Source: Corallincola holothuriorum (lineage in GTDB: Bacteria; Pseudomonadota; Gammaproteobacteria; Enterobacterales; Neiellaceae). From it: DNA of 64,000 nucleotides. Location of the stretch: assembly GCF_003336225.1 (NCBI RefSeq), contig NZ_QPID01000011.1, positions 1 through 64,000 of the forward strand, read 5' to 3'. The stretch's first letter is position 1, and every line of letters starts with the position of its first letter. Shown piece after piece: positions 44,386 to 54,922 of the stretch. Position numbers and translations under genes: made by a program. Under the pieces are notes generated by a model, which saw only the letters and a program-made list of their open reading frames with translations, was not told the DNA's origin and made no database searches.

Positions 44386-46263
44386 CTAGCGTTGGCAATA
44401 ATCCCGGATGCTGGCTTCAATACCGGCACTATCTAAGCCTAAATCAGCAAGGATCTCTTCTTGGCCACCATGCCTTATAATTTCGTCCGGCAGGCCGAGG
44501 TTTAGCACGGGCTTGCACTGCTTAGTCGCCATCAGGTATTCATTGACTGCAGAGCCTGCACCGCCCATCACCACATTGTCTTCAATGGTTACCAGCGTTG
44601 TATGATCCACGCATACCTGATCGATCACCGCGGTATCCAGTGGCTTCACGAAGCGCATATCAACTAGCGTGGCATCCAGCGCGTCAGCTACTGCTTTACA
44701 ACGTTCAAGTAAGGTACCAAAACTAAGAATAGCGACTTTGTTTTCTGTAGCCTGGCTCGTTCTTATGGTGCGGGACTGGCCTACAGGTAGGGCCACCATA
44801 TCCTCTTCCAGCGCAACTCCTGGTCCTTGACCCCGTGGGTAGCGCACTGCAGCAGGTTGTTGCAACTGATGGCCGGTATAGAGCATCTGGCGGCACTCAT
44901 TTTCATCGGCTGGTACCATGATCACCATGTTGGGGATGCAGCGCATAAAGCTAATGTCATAAGCGCCTTGGTGCGTTGGGCCATCGGAGCCAACAACACC
45001 GGCACGATCGATGGCAAACAGTACTGGCAAGTCCTGGATCGCCACATCGTGGATCAGTTGGTCGTAACCCCGTTGCAGAAACGTAGAATAGATAGCGACC
45101 ACAGGCTTATATTCTTCGCAGGCGAAACCTGCGGCGAGTGTGACAGCATGTTGCTCGGCGATAGCGACATCAAAATACTTATCGGGGTGTTCCTGACTGA
45201 AACGCACCATACCTGAACCTTCGCGCATGGCAGGAGTGATAGCCAGGAGTTTGTCATCCTGTTTTGCCATATCACACAGCCAATCACCGAAAACTTTTGA
45301 ATAGGTAGGGTGACTTGGTGTTGATTTGGGCAGCTGCGCCTCATCTGGATTAAATTTCGGCACCGCGTGATAACCGATAGGATCATTTTCAGCTGGAGCG
45401 TACCCTTTACCCTTCTTGGTCATTACGTGCAGTAACTGCGGACCATTTAGCTGACGCATGTTATGCAGGGTTTCTACCAAAGCATCGACATCGTGGCCAT
45501 CAATGGGGCCAATATAGTTAAAACCGAGCTCTTCAAAAAATGTGCCGGGTACGACCATACCTTTGAGGTGCTCTTCAGTGCGACGCGCTAACTCTTTAAT
45601 GGGGGGAAGGCCGGACAGGACTTTCTTACCGCCTTCGCGAATACTGGTATAAAGACTACCTGACAGTACGCGGGCTAAATGGTTGTTTAGTGCGCCAACG
45701 TTTTCTGAAATCGACATCTCGTTGTCATTCAGAATAACCAACATGTTGGGATCAATATCGCCTGCATGGTTCATCGCTTCGAACGCCATGCCTGCGGTTA
45801 CCGCGCCATCCCCGATCACCGCGACAACTTTACGTCCTTGTTGCTCTCGTTCAGCCGCTACCGCCATTGCCAGCGCGGCACTGATTGAAGTGGATGAATG
45901 ACCGACACCCAAAGTGTCGTACTCGCTTTCCTCACGCCAAGGGAAGGGGTGCAATCCGTCCTTCTTCTTGATGGTTTCCATCTGATCGCGACGACCAGTG
46001 AGAATTTTGTGAGGATAGGCCTGATGACCCACATCCCAAAGGAGACGGTCAAAGGGAGTGTTATAGACATAATGCAGGGCGACGGTGAGTTCCACCGTCC
46101 CCAACCCAGAAGCCAGGTGTCCAGCACTTTGACTAACAGAAGCAAGTAAAAAACGACGCAGTTCGTCGCAAAGCTGCGGCAACTGATCTTGGGGAAGTTC
46201 TCTTAGGTTAGGCGGTAGTGGCGCCTTGGCCAGCAACGGATAGTCGTTTATATCCACACTCAT
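44386..46263 (-). CDS. dxs: 1-deoxy-D-xylulose-5-phosphate synthase Dxs
   Basis: Dxs condenses pyruvate and glyceraldehyde 3-phosphate in the first step of the MEP isoprenoid pathway, and its product also feeds thiamine and pyridoxal. It uses thiamine diphosphate. [37 protein letters not shown] (about 150), TKKGKGY and the transketolase-type [15 protein letters not shown] are present. The frame extends 49 codons upstream into ispA, but the family start is [11 protein letters not shown] (46263); this gives 625 aa (E. coli 620). It is downstream of ispA with a 22-base gap. Confidence 0.96.
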   Translation of the reverse strand: MSVDINDYPLLAKAPLPPNLRELPQDQLPQLCDELRRFLLASVSQSAGHLASGLGTVELTVALHYVYNTPFDRLLWDVGHQAYPHKILTGRRDQMETIKKKDGLHPFPWREESEYDTLGVGHSSTSISAALAMAVAAEREQQGRKVVAVIGDGAVTAGMAFEAMNHAGDIDPNMLVILNDNEMSISENVGALNNHLARVLSGSLYTSIREGGKKVLSGLPPIKELARRTEEHLKGMVVPGTFFEELGFNYIGPIDGHDVDALVETLHNMRQLNGPQLLHVMTKKGKGYAPAENDPIGYHAVPKFNPDEAQLPKSTPSHPTYSKVFGDWLCDMAKQDDKLLAITPAMREGSGMVRFSQEHPDKYFDVAIAEQHAVTLAAGFACEEYKPVVAIYSTFLQRGYDQLIHDVAIQDLPVLFAIDRAGVVGSDGPTHQGAYDISFMRCIPNMVIMVPADENECRQMLYTGHQLQQPAAVRYPRGQGPGVALEEDMVALPVGQSRTIRTSQATENKVAILSFGTLLERCKAVADALDATLVDMRFVKPLDTAVIDQVCVDHTTLVTIEDNVVMGGAGSAVNEYLMATKQCKPVLNLGLPDEIIRHGGQEEILADLGLDSAGIEASIRDYCQR

Positions 46264-46285
46264 CTTATTGTTCTTATTCGTTCTA

Positions 46286-47167
46286 TTAGCGAGACCGTTG
46301 CACAACGAAGCGTGCAAAATCGGCCAGATTGTCTGAATTGTACGGTAATCCCTGCAAAGCGTGTAGTGCTTCGTCGAGTAAGCTTGAAGCATGCTGCTGT
46401 GCCCCTTCAAGCCCTAACAGTACAGGATAGGTACTTTTGTTTAATTCGCTATCGGAGCCCTGAGGTTTACCTAGGGTCTTGGTGTCACTAGTGACATCAA
46501 GGATATCGTCCTGAACCTGAAAAGCGAGACCAATGGCCTTGGCATAGTTGTCTAACTTGCCTGTTACTTCAGCTGATGCGTTGCCAATAATTGCCCCCAT
46601 ACGAACAGCTGCTCTGATCAAGGCGCCAGTTTTGGCACTATGGATCGCTTTCAGTTGCGGTAAGCTTATCTGCTGGTCGGTGGCGGCAATGTCCATCGCC
46701 TGTCCCCCACACATGCCCAGATAACCACTGGCTCGCGATAACTGCTGGATTAAGGCGATTCGGCATTCAGCGCTTAGCTGGTCAGCCTGGCTGAGTACTT
46801 CAAAAGCTAAGGTCTGCAGCGCATCACCAGCTAGGATAGCGGTTGCCTCATCAAAGGCGACGTGACAGGTGGGCTGGCCACGGCGCAATGCATCGTTGTC
46901 CATCGCTGGCAGATCATCGTGGGTTAGTGAGTATGCGTGGACATACTCAATCGCTGCTGCCGCTGGTGCTAATTGTTGATCTGTCGCACCCAGCATACGG
47001 CCTGTTTCATACACCAAAAACGGCCTTATACGCTTGCCGCCAAGCAGTGCTGCATGGTGCATCGCATCCCTTAATCGGGGCGCATCTTGGGGTAATGCCG
47101 CCAGCTGTTGCTGGATCACTTGGTCAACAGTTGCTTGCCGACTTATCAATTGTTGTTTGATAGTCAC
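46286..47167 (-). CDS. ispA: Geranyl/farnesyl diphosphate synthase IspA
   Basis: IspA joins isopentenyl and dimethylallyl diphosphates to geranyl and then farnesyl diphosphate. The two Asp-rich motifs DDLPAMDND (first, about 86) and DDILD (second, ~220) are intact. Length 293 (E. coli 299). It is a prenyltransferase for undecaprenyl, quinone and haem side chains. Its start overlaps the xseB stop (ATGA), so the three genes xseB-ispA-dxs are one operon. Confidence 0.95.
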   Translation of the reverse strand: MTIKQQLISRQATVDQVIQQQLAALPQDAPRLRDAMHHAALLGGKRIRPFLVYETGRMLGATDQQLAPAAAAIEYVHAYSLTHDDLPAMDNDALRRGQPTCHVAFDEATAILAGDALQTLAFEVLSQADQLSAECRIALIQQLSRASGYLGMCGGQAMDIAATDQQISLPQLKAIHSAKTGALIRAAVRMGAIIGNASAEVTGKLDNYAKAIGLAFQVQDDILDVTSDTKTLGKPQGSDSELNKSTYPVLLGLEGAQQHASSLLDEALHALQGLPYNSDNLADFARFVVQRSR

Positions 47168-47412
47168 GACCGCTGTTCATCCTGAGACATATCGATCAGC
47201 TGTTCTTCACCTTGCTCTTGCAACAACACTTTTACTTGTTGCTCAGCTTGCTGCAATTTTTGTTGCCCTGCCCGAGACAGGCCAACACCGCGTTCAAACT
47301 GGCGTAGCGCGTCTTCCAGAGGAAGATCGCCCTGCTCTAAGGTTGTCACGATACTCTCGAGTTCGTCGAGGGTCGCTTCAAAGGTCATATTTTCCGGTTT
47401 TTTTGCTGCCAT
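47164..47412 (-). CDS. xseB: Exodeoxyribonuclease VII small subunit XseB
   Basis: XseB partners XseA to form a single-strand-specific exonuclease used in mismatch repair and damage processing. Start at the ATG 47412 with AGGAG close upstream; the TTG at 47427 would lie within that site. 82 aa (E. coli 80). [34 protein letters not shown] is the family core. It leads the isoprenoid operon as in other gammaproteobacteria. Confidence 0.93.
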   Translation of the reverse strand: MAAKKPENMTFEATLDELESIVTTLEQGDLPLEDALRQFERGVGLSRAGQQKLQQAEQQVKVLLQEQGEEQLIDMSQDEQRS

Positions 47413-47761
47413 ACCGGCTCCTGTCAAAGTGTCGCGGCAAAGGTACCCCAGTGCTGGAAAAGGGTCAATTTGTTAACAAACATTCAAGTGACGTTAATCA
47501 TTATAGAGTTGCTATGATTTGAGTATCGCAGTAATCGAGTGATCTGACGCAGGCATTTCGAATAAAACAGCTAACGCTTACAGATTATCCGACGATAATG
47601 AAAATGTGGGTCAAAACAGATGCTTGCTGGAGCTCATTTTTGTCGAGTTGCGCTTTGCGATGGCGCAACGGCAAAGCTATGATAGCGAGCAATATGCGTA
47701 ATACCAAATCGTTGATGACTTTGGTGCTGTATACGCAACTTAGAACAAACAGGAGTATTGA
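47413..47761. other. 349-bp divergent intergenic region
   Basis: It separates xseB and pomA and should hold both promoters. A plus-strand frame at 47598-47780 overlaps the pomA ribosome site and is not credible. AGGAG at 47752-47756 is the pomA ribosome site. No RNA gene was recognised. Confidence 0.45.
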
Positions 47762-48526
47762 GTGGATCTGGCAACGCTAATAGGCCTGGTTGGCGCATTC
47801 GGTTTCGTCGTCATGGCAATGATACTGGGTGGCGACCTCACTATGTTTTTCGATGTGCCATCGGTGCTGATCGTACTGATTGGTTCAATGTTTGTGGTGA
47901 TGATGCAGTTTTCTATTGGCCAGTTTTTCGCTGCGCTAAAGATCACGGCAAAAGCTTTTATGTTCAAACTTGAGCGCCCAGAAGACTTGATTGAGAAAGC
48001 GGTCGAGATGGCTGACGCTGCGCGTAAGGGCGGCTTCCTAGCATTGGAGGAGGCTGAGATTGGTAACTCCTTTATGCAGAAAGGCGTGGACATGCTGGTC
48101 GACGGCCATGATGCCGAAGTGGTTCGCGACACCTTGCAAAAAGATATTCAGATGACGGCAAGTCGTCACGAGTTTGGTGCCAGCTTCTTTAAAGCGCTAG
48201 GGGATGTGGCTCCTGCCATGGGGATGATTGGTACCCTGATCGGCTTGGTGGCTATGTTGTCGAACATGGATGATCCCAAATCGATTGGCCCGGCGATGGC
48301 GGTAGCGTTGCTGACAACATTGTATGGTGCCATTCTGGCAAACATGGTGGCGATCCCTATTACGGCTAAATTGAACCTGCGCGCAGAAGAGGAGAAGCTT
48401 AATCGCAAGTTAATTCTGGATTCTATTCTGGGTATTCAGGATGGTCAGAACCCTCGGGTGATCGAAGCATTGCTGAAAAATTATCTGGCCGAAAGTAAGC
48501 GCCAGGTTGATACCACCGGCGAATAG
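47762..48526 (+). CDS. pomA: Flagellar stator protein PomA (MotA type)
   Basis: PomA is the inner-membrane channel subunit that couples sodium flow to flagellar rotation. Starts at GTG 47762 (VDLATLIGLVG) with AGGAG 5 bases upstream. 254 aa, same as Vibrio PomA. Four spans, a large cytoplasmic loop (about 56-150) with the charged residues that touch FliG, and GDVAPAMGMIGTLIGLV late. pomB follows after 12 bases. The close match to Na+-type proteins, rather than MotA, suits a marine host. Confidence 0.93.
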   Translation: MDLATLIGLVGAFGFVVMAMILGGDLTMFFDVPSVLIVLIGSMFVVMMQFSIGQFFAALKITAKAFMFKLERPEDLIEKAVEMADAARKGGFLALEEAEIGNSFMQKGVDMLVDGHDAEVVRDTLQKDIQMTASRHEFGASFFKALGDVAPAMGMIGTLIGLVAMLSNMDDPKSIGPAMAVALLTTLYGAILANMVAIPITAKLNLRAEEEKLNRKLILDSILGIQDGQNPRVIEALLKNYLAESKRQVDTTGE

Positions 48527-48538
48527 GCGAGTTGAACC

Positions 48539-49474
48539 ATGGCTGAAGTCGATGAAGACCACAAATGTCCCCCCCCTGGGCTACCTGCCTACATGGGGAC
48601 TTTTGCGGACTTGATGTCATTGCTGATGTGCTTTTTCGTGCTGTTGCTGGCATTTTCAGAAATGGATGTGATGAAGTTTAAGCAGATCGCCGGTTCTATG
48701 AAGTATGCCTTCGGTGTACAGAATCAGATTGAAGTGAAAGATATCCCCAAAGGCACCAGTGTCATTGCTCAGGAGTTTCGTCCCGGCCGCCCTGATCCTA
48801 CACCGATTGAGAATATCCAGCAGCAAACTGTCGAAGTTACCCAGCAGACCTTGGAGTTTCAGGCGGGTGATGAAGACTCTGCGGGGGGGCGCTTGAAGCA
48901 ACGGGGCGATGCCCGTGGTGGTGCGGCAGACTCGACCTCTACCGATGCCACTCCAGCAACGCCGTCAGAAGCTGAAGCGGCTAACCAAGAGCAGCTTGAA
49001 GAGTTAATGAAACGGTTGGCTGAGCAGCTGGAAGAGCAGATTGAAGATGGTGCGTTGGAGCTTGAAGCGTTAGGTCAACAGATCACCATCCGTGTGCGTG
49101 AAAAAGGCTCTTTCCCCTCTGGTTCGGCTTTTTTGCAGCCGCAGTTTAAGCCTATTATTCAGAATATTGCCAAGTTACTGAACGAGGTGCCAGGGGTGAT
49201 CACTGTGTCAGGTCATACTGATAACCAGCGTATCAGTTCCGAGTTGTACCGTTCGAACTGGGATTTGAGTGCCCAGCGTGCGGTGGCGGTAGCTCATGAG
49301 ATGGTGAAAGTTTCAGGTTTCGATGAGCATCGTTTGGCGGTGGAAGGGCGAGCGGATACGCAACCTTTGGAACCCAATAAAACAGTGGATAGCCGACGTC
49401 GCAATCGCCGTGTTGAGATCTCAATCATGCAAGGTAAGAGTATGCAATCAGACGAAATAGGCGTGGCCGAATAG
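48539..49474 (+). CDS. pomB: Flagellar stator protein PomB (MotB type)
   Basis: PomB is the peptidoglycan-anchored partner. CPPPGLPAYMGTFADLMSLLM near residues 10-30 carries the ion-binding Asp (FADLMSLL) of the single span. FFVLLLAFSEMDVMKFKQIAGSMKYAFG then leads to the plug. An OmpA-like peptidoglycan-binding domain follows (VSGHTDNQRISSELYRSNWDLSAQRA, ~220-245). The ~60-residue acidic, Gln-rich linker between the two is longer than in some PomB. Same operon as pomA. Confidence 0.93.
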   Translation: MAEVDEDHKCPPPGLPAYMGTFADLMSLLMCFFVLLLAFSEMDVMKFKQIAGSMKYAFGVQNQIEVKDIPKGTSVIAQEFRPGRPDPTPIENIQQQTVEVTQQTLEFQAGDEDSAGGRLKQRGDARGGAADSTSTDATPATPSEAEAANQEQLEELMKRLAEQLEEQIEDGALELEALGQQITIRVREKGSFPSGSAFLQPQFKPIIQNIAKLLNEVPGVITVSGHTDNQRISSELYRSNWDLSAQRAVAVAHEMVKVSGFDEHRLAVEGRADTQPLEPNKTVDSRRRNRRVEISIMQGKSMQSDEIGVAE

Positions 49475-49511
49475 CGCCTGTTTTATCGCTGAAGGCGATT
49501 CTTTTCTCCAT

Positions 49512-49539
49512 GATTGGCGAGCCCTCCGGCTCGCCAATC
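49512..49539. terminator. pomB terminator
   Basis: A perfect 12-base stem, GATTGGCGAGCC and GGCTCGCCAATC, with CTCC loop. The T-run is weak (ATATCCCCCTT), so part of the effect may be stem strength alone. Confidence 0.75.
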
Positions 49540-49600
49540 ATATCCCCCTTGCGCTATACTCCGCGCACTTAATCGCCGTTAACACAGGCTTGTCGTATCC

Positions 49601-51055
49601 ATGCGTTTTATCGTTAAGTTGTTCCCTGAAATCACCATCAAAAGTCGTTCTGTTCGTCTGCGTTTTTCGAAGATCTTACAGTCCAATATTCGTAACGTGT
49701 TGAAGCGTATTTACGAAGATACGCGGGTGCGAATGGAATGGGACAAGCTCGAGGTTAAATGTGATGGCGCGACGCCTGAGCAGGCCGAACAACTTATTGA
49801 AGCGCTGAAATGCACTCCCGGAATTGCGCACTTTCTTGAAGTGCAAGAATCGAAATTTACCGATATTCACAATATCTACGAGCAGGTGCAGCCGATCTGG
49901 GGACCGCAGCTGGCGGGACAGACTTTCTGTGTGCGTGTGCGCCGTATTGGTGAACATGATTTCAGCTCGTTAGATGTTGAACGCTACGTAGGCGGAGGTC
50001 TTAACCAGCACAATGAGACCGCAGGGGTGAAGCTAAAAAATCCCGATGTCACAGTGCGTATGGAGCTGGATAAGGACAAGCTATTTATCGTTAAGGCCAC
50101 GCACCCTGGCATGGGGGGATACCCCATTGCCACGCAAGAAGATCTTTTGTCGCTGATCTCTGGTGGATTCGATTCGGCAGTTTCCAGCTATATGATGATT
50201 AACCGAGGTAGCCGGGTTCATTACTGTTTCTTCAATCTGGGGGGCGCAGCCCATGAGATTGGTGTGAAGCAGATGGCTTATTACTTGTGGGACAAGTTCG
50301 GCTCTTCCCATCGCGTGAAGTTCGTTAGTATCCCATTTGAACCAGTGGTTGGCGAACTGCTGGAGCGGGTGGCTGATGGCATGATGGGCGTTATTTTAAA
50401 GCGCTTAATGATGCGTGCGGCCAGCCAGGTAGCGGGAAAAATGCGGATCCAGGCGTTGGTCACAGGTGAAGCGTTGGGACAAGTATCCAGCCAGACACTG
50501 ACCAACCTGCGTGTCATTGATGGCTGTACCGATCACCTCATTGTTCGGCCTCTGACTGCTTTTGACAAGCAAACCATTATTGATATTGCGCGTAAAATAG
50601 GCACTGAGCAGATATCTATCACCATGCCGGAATACTGCGGCGTGATATCTAAAAGCCCGACAGTGAAAGCTGTACTGAGTAAGGTGGAAGCTGAAGAAGC
50701 TAAGTTGTCTCCGGATCTGATTGAACAGGTGCTGGCGGCCGCTAAAGTTGAAGATATTCGCGATATAGGTCGTGCTGCTTCTGAAGAGGTTGCCGAGGTT
50801 GAGCTTGCCGGTGAGTTAGATAGTCATGCTGTGATACTGGATATTCGCGCACCGGATGAAGAGGAAGAAGCACCATTAGAAGTCAAAGGTGTGGAAGTGA
50901 GCGTGATGCCTTTTTATAAGTTGGCTACACAGTTTGGTGATCTTGACCAATCAAAAACCTATCATCTGTATTGTGCCAAGGGCGTGATGAGCAAACTGCA
51001 GGCGCTCTATCTGCATGAGCAAGGTTTTGTTAATGTGAAAGTTTATCATCCGTAA
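49601..51055 (+). CDS. thiI: tRNA 4-thiouridine synthetase / thiamine thiazole sulfurtransferase ThiI
   Basis: ThiI makes s4U8 in tRNA and passes sulfur to the thiamine thiazole pathway. 484 aa (E. coli 482). N-terminal ferredoxin-like and THUMP domains (about 1-165), the PP-loop [11 protein letters not shown] (~186) that adenylates the target uridine, and a C-terminal rhodanese domain with the catalytic Cys in [15 protein letters not shown] (~457) are all present. The rhodanese Cys marks the full-length enterobacterial type that also serves thiamine. It lies after the pomAB terminator and has its own promoter. Confidence 0.95.
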   Translation: MRFIVKLFPEITIKSRSVRLRFSKILQSNIRNVLKRIYEDTRVRMEWDKLEVKCDGATPEQAEQLIEALKCTPGIAHFLEVQESKFTDIHNIYEQVQPIWGPQLAGQTFCVRVRRIGEHDFSSLDVERYVGGGLNQHNETAGVKLKNPDVTVRMELDKDKLFIVKATHPGMGGYPIATQEDLLSLISGGFDSAVSSYMMINRGSRVHYCFFNLGGAAHEIGVKQMAYYLWDKFGSSHRVKFVSIPFEPVVGELLERVADGMMGVILKRLMMRAASQVAGKMRIQALVTGEALGQVSSQTLTNLRVIDGCTDHLIVRPLTAFDKQTIIDIARKIGTEQISITMPEYCGVISKSPTVKAVLSKVEAEEAKLSPDLIEQVLAAAKVEDIRDIGRAASEEVAEVELAGELDSHAVILDIRAPDEEEEAPLEVKGVEVSVMPFYKLATQFGDLDQSKTYHLYCAKGVMSKLQALYLHEQGFVNVKVYHP

Positions 51056-51167
51056 CAGCTCATTTAGGGCGTCGTGCACGCTCTCATCGTCGATATGGGG
51101 GTTTAAGCTTGGGGAATATGGTCTATGACCGAAGTCGATAGCTTTATTCTGGGATAACAGTCTGCCG

Positions 51168-53723
51168 ATGTATGTTGAGAATCGTCAATTTCAATCGTTA
51201 CCACAGCTGCTGGATAGCCTACCCGACTGGCATCCAGCAGGGGGCGATGAGCAGACCGGCTGTTTTCTTATCCAAGTTTTTGCTGCGCTAACGTTAGAGG
51301 AAGCGAAAGCGTTAGCGAAGCAGTTAAAGCTGCGTTTTCCTAACAGTGCTGTTATTGGCATGAGCCTCAATAATGGATTGATTGGCGGCCGTCATGTTGA
51401 AACGCCCATCATTGTTTCTTTGGCTCATCTGCAACAGAGTCACATAGAAACAAGCTGGCATACAGTAACCCCTGAAACCTGTGAACAGGATGGTCGCGCA
51501 CTTTTCTCGCAGTTGGATGCCGCTGACAACCGAGCGTTTATCTGTTTTGCCCACGGCATTGACGCGTCCTGTCAGCAACTATTTGGTCAGGTTGGAAAGC
51601 TTAATAACGATGTGCCCATCGTGGGCGGGATCGTTGATCACTCCGCTGAGGCCAAAGGCCCATGGGTAATGGTTGATGAGCATTGTGCTCCTGGGATCAT
51701 TGGCGCTGTTGCGTTACGTTCCCATCGCTTGAAAGTATGGCAATCAGCTTTTCTGGAATGGATGCCGGTAGGGCGACGAATGGTGGTGACTCGAGCAGAG
51801 GGACATCGTCTGTATGAAGTGGATGGTGAGACGATCGCTGACGCTTACGCTCGCTATTTTAGTATCAATGGCCAGTGTCAGTTCGAGGTGTGTCAGGATT
51901 TTCCGTTACTGTTTCGCCAAGGAAACCAAGAGTTCTACACTGCTGCTATTAAGGCTTTCGATGATGGCAGCATGGAGATGACAGAAGCAATACCTGAGGG
52001 CGTTCAGGTTCAGTTTAGTTATTTTCATCCTAAGCTTTCGCAAAGCCGTATTCGGCAAAAACTGCATGAGATCCAGACGGAAGCACCAGAGGCGGTATTT
52101 CTCTATAACTGCGCTTCGCGAATATTCAATGATGATGGTTGTATTGAGGAGGAGCTGGCAGTTTTTGAGGAGCTTGCTCCCAGCGTTGGAGGCTACTGTT
52201 TCGGTGAGTTTGCCGCTGTGCCTAGTCAGCGTATTGCGCATCATAGCGTGACCTACCTTTCCCTTTCTGAAAAGGGGGATGTCGTGGCACCGTCTCCAGA
52301 CACCTTTGTAAAAAATGAGCGCGTCGATCGTACGCTTAGCCCAGTCTTTACTCTAATTAATCAAGCGTTTACCGATTTAGAGCAACTAAACGAGTCTTTA
52401 GAAGATGAGGTTGCTCAGAAAACCAGCGCCTTACTGGCTTCAGCTCAACAACACCCGCTGACCAAACTACCGAACCGCGGTCAATTGGTAACCCGTTTAC
52501 AGCAATATCAACGGCTATCAGGCATGGCAGTGATTAAGCTGTGTAACTTGGGTTGGATCAACCATGGGGTTGGTGATAAGCAAGGTGACCAAGCTGTCAT
52601 TTGGCTGGCGGCGCAGTTGGCATCACATACAGAGCAAGTGTGGCCGTCTGCTGCCGAGCTTTTTCAGCTCAGTGGTAGTGAGTGGTTGTTAGCTGTATGC
52701 ACCGATGTCAGCGAAGTAAACCTGTTAAGGCAATTGGAGAAGATGCTTCGGGATATCGACGTGATTGAGTATCCGGTTTCTGCATTGCAATTAGATACAC
52801 CACTTAACTTTGTGTTGAAAGCGGGTGTCGTGGCGCAGCCTGGTGGCAAGATGCCAGCATCAGATATCAAGCTTAATCGTATGGTGCATAGGGCGAAACA
52901 GGCTCGGCGAGAAGCGCTAGCGAATAATAAGTTGGTTTCGCTTTTTCAGCCCCATGAGCACTCGACGATTGATCCTGTCGATGCTATCGCGGCTATGGCC
53001 ACGGTTAAATCTGCTTTGTCAGAGAATAGAGTGGTTGTTTTTGGCCATCCTATTTTGGCTTCAGGGGAGCGTCGACTGGCTTCAATCGAATGCCTGGTGC
53101 GCATTCGTCTTGGTAATGAATACATTTCACCGGCGCAGTTTTTACCTGCGGTCAGTCACAGTGAACTCTACAGCCAGCTGAGTCGAGAAGTGATCCGCCA
53201 AAGCATAGAAATGCTGGATGGCCAGGCTGTGCGTTATAGTATCAATCTTGCTCCACAGGACTTTTTTAATCACACCACCTATGAGTGTTTGCTGCAGCAT
53301 ATTCGAGCGGCGCAGACACCGCAGCATATAGGCTTAGAGATCCTGGAAACGGAGCAGATAGTTGACTATGCCGCCTTTGCAGAGCGCTTGCAGCCATTGC
53401 GCGAAGCTGGGGCTAGGTTAATTATAGACGACTTTGGTTCCGGCTATTCCAATATGAATGAGATCCTTAAGCTCAGTCCAGAAGTGGTTAAGTTCGATGG
53501 CTCATTGGTTAGCGACATGGATACCAATCCACAACAGCGGTTGATGGTGGAGCATCTCAACAATTTGTGTCAGTCATTAGGTATTCAAACGACGGCGGAA
53601 TTTGTTCGCAACCAGGCGATTTGTGAATTGGTTGAATCGATCGGTGTTGATTATCTGCAAGGGTTTTATCTTGCTAAACCCCTGCCGTTAACTGAGTTGC
53701 TTAGGGGCGTGCTCCCTCAGTAA
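51168..53723 (+). CDS. FIST sensor with degenerate GGDEF and EAL domains
   Basis: 851 aa, no membrane span. The N-terminal FIST-N and FIST-C domains (about 25-375) are a small-ligand (amino-acid-like) input module. A short coiled linker (DLEQLNESLEDEVAQKTS) follows. The GGDEF-like domain (~425-585) has TKLPNRGQLVTRL, but the signature loop is SGSEW instead of GGDEF (~501), so no diguanylate cyclase activity is expected. The EAL domain (~600-845) has ECLVR in place of E-A-L-R (~640), with NLAPQDFF, EILE, DDFGSGYSN (~753) and KFDGSLV intact, so the phosphodiesterase may be active. It is a candidate c-di-GMP hydrolase switched by a small ligand. Confidence 0.85.
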   Translation: MYVENRQFQSLPQLLDSLPDWHPAGGDEQTGCFLIQVFAALTLEEAKALAKQLKLRFPNSAVIGMSLNNGLIGGRHVETPIIVSLAHLQQSHIETSWHTVTPETCEQDGRALFSQLDAADNRAFICFAHGIDASCQQLFGQVGKLNNDVPIVGGIVDHSAEAKGPWVMVDEHCAPGIIGAVALRSHRLKVWQSAFLEWMPVGRRMVVTRAEGHRLYEVDGETIADAYARYFSINGQCQFEVCQDFPLLFRQGNQEFYTAAIKAFDDGSMEMTEAIPEGVQVQFSYFHPKLSQSRIRQKLHEIQTEAPEAVFLYNCASRIFNDDGCIEEELAVFEELAPSVGGYCFGEFAAVPSQRIAHHSVTYLSLSEKGDVVAPSPDTFVKNERVDRTLSPVFTLINQAFTDLEQLNESLEDEVAQKTSALLASAQQHPLTKLPNRGQLVTRLQQYQRLSGMAVIKLCNLGWINHGVGDKQGDQAVIWLAAQLASHTEQVWPSAAELFQLSGSEWLLAVCTDVSEVNLLRQLEKMLRDIDVIEYPVSALQLDTPLNFVLKAGVVAQPGGKMPASDIKLNRMVHRAKQARREALANNKLVSLFQPHEHSTIDPVDAIAAMATVKSALSENRVVVFGHPILASGERRLASIECLVRIRLGNEYISPAQFLPAVSHSELYSQLSREVIRQSIEMLDGQAVRYSINLAPQDFFNHTTYECLLQHIRAAQTPQHIGLEILETEQIVDYAAFAERLQPLREAGARLIIDDFGSGYSNMNEILKLSPEVVKFDGSLVSDMDTNPQQRLMVEHLNNLCQSLGIQTTAEFVRNQAICELVESIGVDYLQGFYLAKPLPLTELLRGVLPQ

Positions 53724-53732
53724 GATCTCTTC

Positions 53733-54164
53733 TTAGCCATCTTGGATATTGGTATTAGACAGATGGTGGCTCGCAATATTTAGGCCTTCTCGGTGATAAA
53801 AACGGTGGGCGTCAAAGCGCTGCACCCCTGAGTCTAAATGAAGCTGGTCGCAGCCCTGTTGTTTCGCGTATTTTTTTAACCAATCAAGCAAAACCTTTCC
53901 AGCGCCTTTGGAGCGTTCTTCAGGTAGTGCAATGACATCATCGACGTAGATGAACTTCCCCCAAGCCAATTTTAAACCGATGACAAAGCCACCGACAGCA
54001 ACGATTTTATCACCGTCATAGACACAGGCCAGTTGGTAACCTTCCTTGACCTGTTTTTTGACCTGCCGGAGCAGTGATGCAAAGGTAAATTGGGTGCGAA
54101 GGTGGCAAAGTACCACAGCCGCTTCTTCCAGTGCTTCACCATCTGTGACTATGCGAACATCCAT
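53733..54164 (-). CDS. GNAT acetyltransferase
   Basis: The start at ATG 54164 (MDVRIVTDG) is favoured over a longer frame, as the domain begins here and AAGAG precedes it. 143 aa form a single GNAT domain: VAVGGFVIGLKLAWGKFIYVDDVIALPEERSKGAGKVLL is motif A with the acetyl-CoA-binding R-x-K-G-A-G-K-x-L loop (about 85-93). Substrate unknown; most stand-alone members acetylate small amines or antibiotics. It converges on the FIST-EAL gene. Confidence 0.8.
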   Translation of the reverse strand: MDVRIVTDGEALEEAAVVLCHLRTQFTFASLLRQVKKQVKEGYQLACVYDGDKIVAVGGFVIGLKLAWGKFIYVDDVIALPEERSKGAGKVLLDWLKKYAKQQGCDQLHLDSGVQRFDAHRFYHREGLNIASHHLSNTNIQDG

Positions 54165-54439
54165 GCTGTCTTCACTCTTTAAATGGGCAATATCTTTTTG
54201 GCGTGCAAGTGGAACTGCTAACGCCGACCAGTGCCTCATACTCTTGACGTTTTCACTGCTATTTTCAAGTATTGAGTGACGATAAGCTGGATGAAATCGT
54301 GACTTAAGCCGTTCTAGCGTCTTAAATTCAAAGCAGATGATATTTTTGCATACATATTAGAAGCTGCTATGTACGTTGAAAGTTTTCTCCGTTGCGCAGG
54401 TTCTTATTAGTTAACTGTCGTTATTTGTAAGGGAAACGG

Positions 54440-54910
54440 GTGAAATCGATATTATTGATATTGTCGCATTGCACACTGCTTGTTTGCGGTGTGGTTCTAG
54501 GTATCTATTTACTACCGGTGTTAACAGCAAAGCCAGGGCCGTCGGAGAGCTTATTACAACAGCATGCACTTGATGCTGACTATCAGACTGAGTTCGATCG
54601 AGAGAGATTAGACAGTGATTTTTTGCACTGGGGCGAGGGCAAAGTGCATATCAGTGGTAACTATGTAAGCCTAGATGGTGAGCTTGCCCCCGGGCCTGAT
54701 TATCAGCTCTATTTGGTTTCCGAGTTTGTTGAAACTGAAGCTGACTTTTTAGCGCTAAAGCCGATGGCAAAGCATCTCGGGGATGTTGAAAGCTTTAACG
54801 ATTTCATGCTGCCGGTGCCGGCAGATGTGGATGTTCATAGATACAATACGGTGGTGGTTTGGTGTGAAACTTTTGAGCAGTTTATTACGTCGGCGCAGTA
54901 TCGCTTTTAG
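54440..54910 (+). CDS. Membrane-anchored DM13-domain protein
   Basis: 156 aa with a signal anchor (about 5-28) and a single outer DM13 domain: GKVHISGNYVSLDGELAPGPDYQLYLV (~68-94), then LGDVESFNDFMLPVPADVDVHRYNTVVVWCETFEQFI ending in the conserved W-C-x-x-F. DM13 domains are cytochrome-like-fold modules proposed to handle redox or protein crosslinking. The Cys in the WC motif and absence of haem motifs fit. The biological role here is unknown. It lies between two unrelated minus-strand genes and has its own promoter. Confidence 0.8.
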   Translation: MKSILLILSHCTLLVCGVVLGIYLLPVLTAKPGPSESLLQQHALDADYQTEFDRERLDSDFLHWGEGKVHISGNYVSLDGELAPGPDYQLYLVSEFVETEADFLALKPMAKHLGDVESFNDFMLPVPADVDVHRYNTVVVWCETFEQFITSAQYRF

Positions 54911-54922
54911 TTGAGTCTGCGC

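Noticed and set aside
47598..47780. 60-codon frame before pomA
   Set aside because: Covers the pomA ribosome site and start, with no ribosome site of its own.
51906..52244. Long antisense frames inside the FIST-EAL gene and many other core genes
   Set aside because: They are shadows of strong coding frames, without start signals or family motifs.
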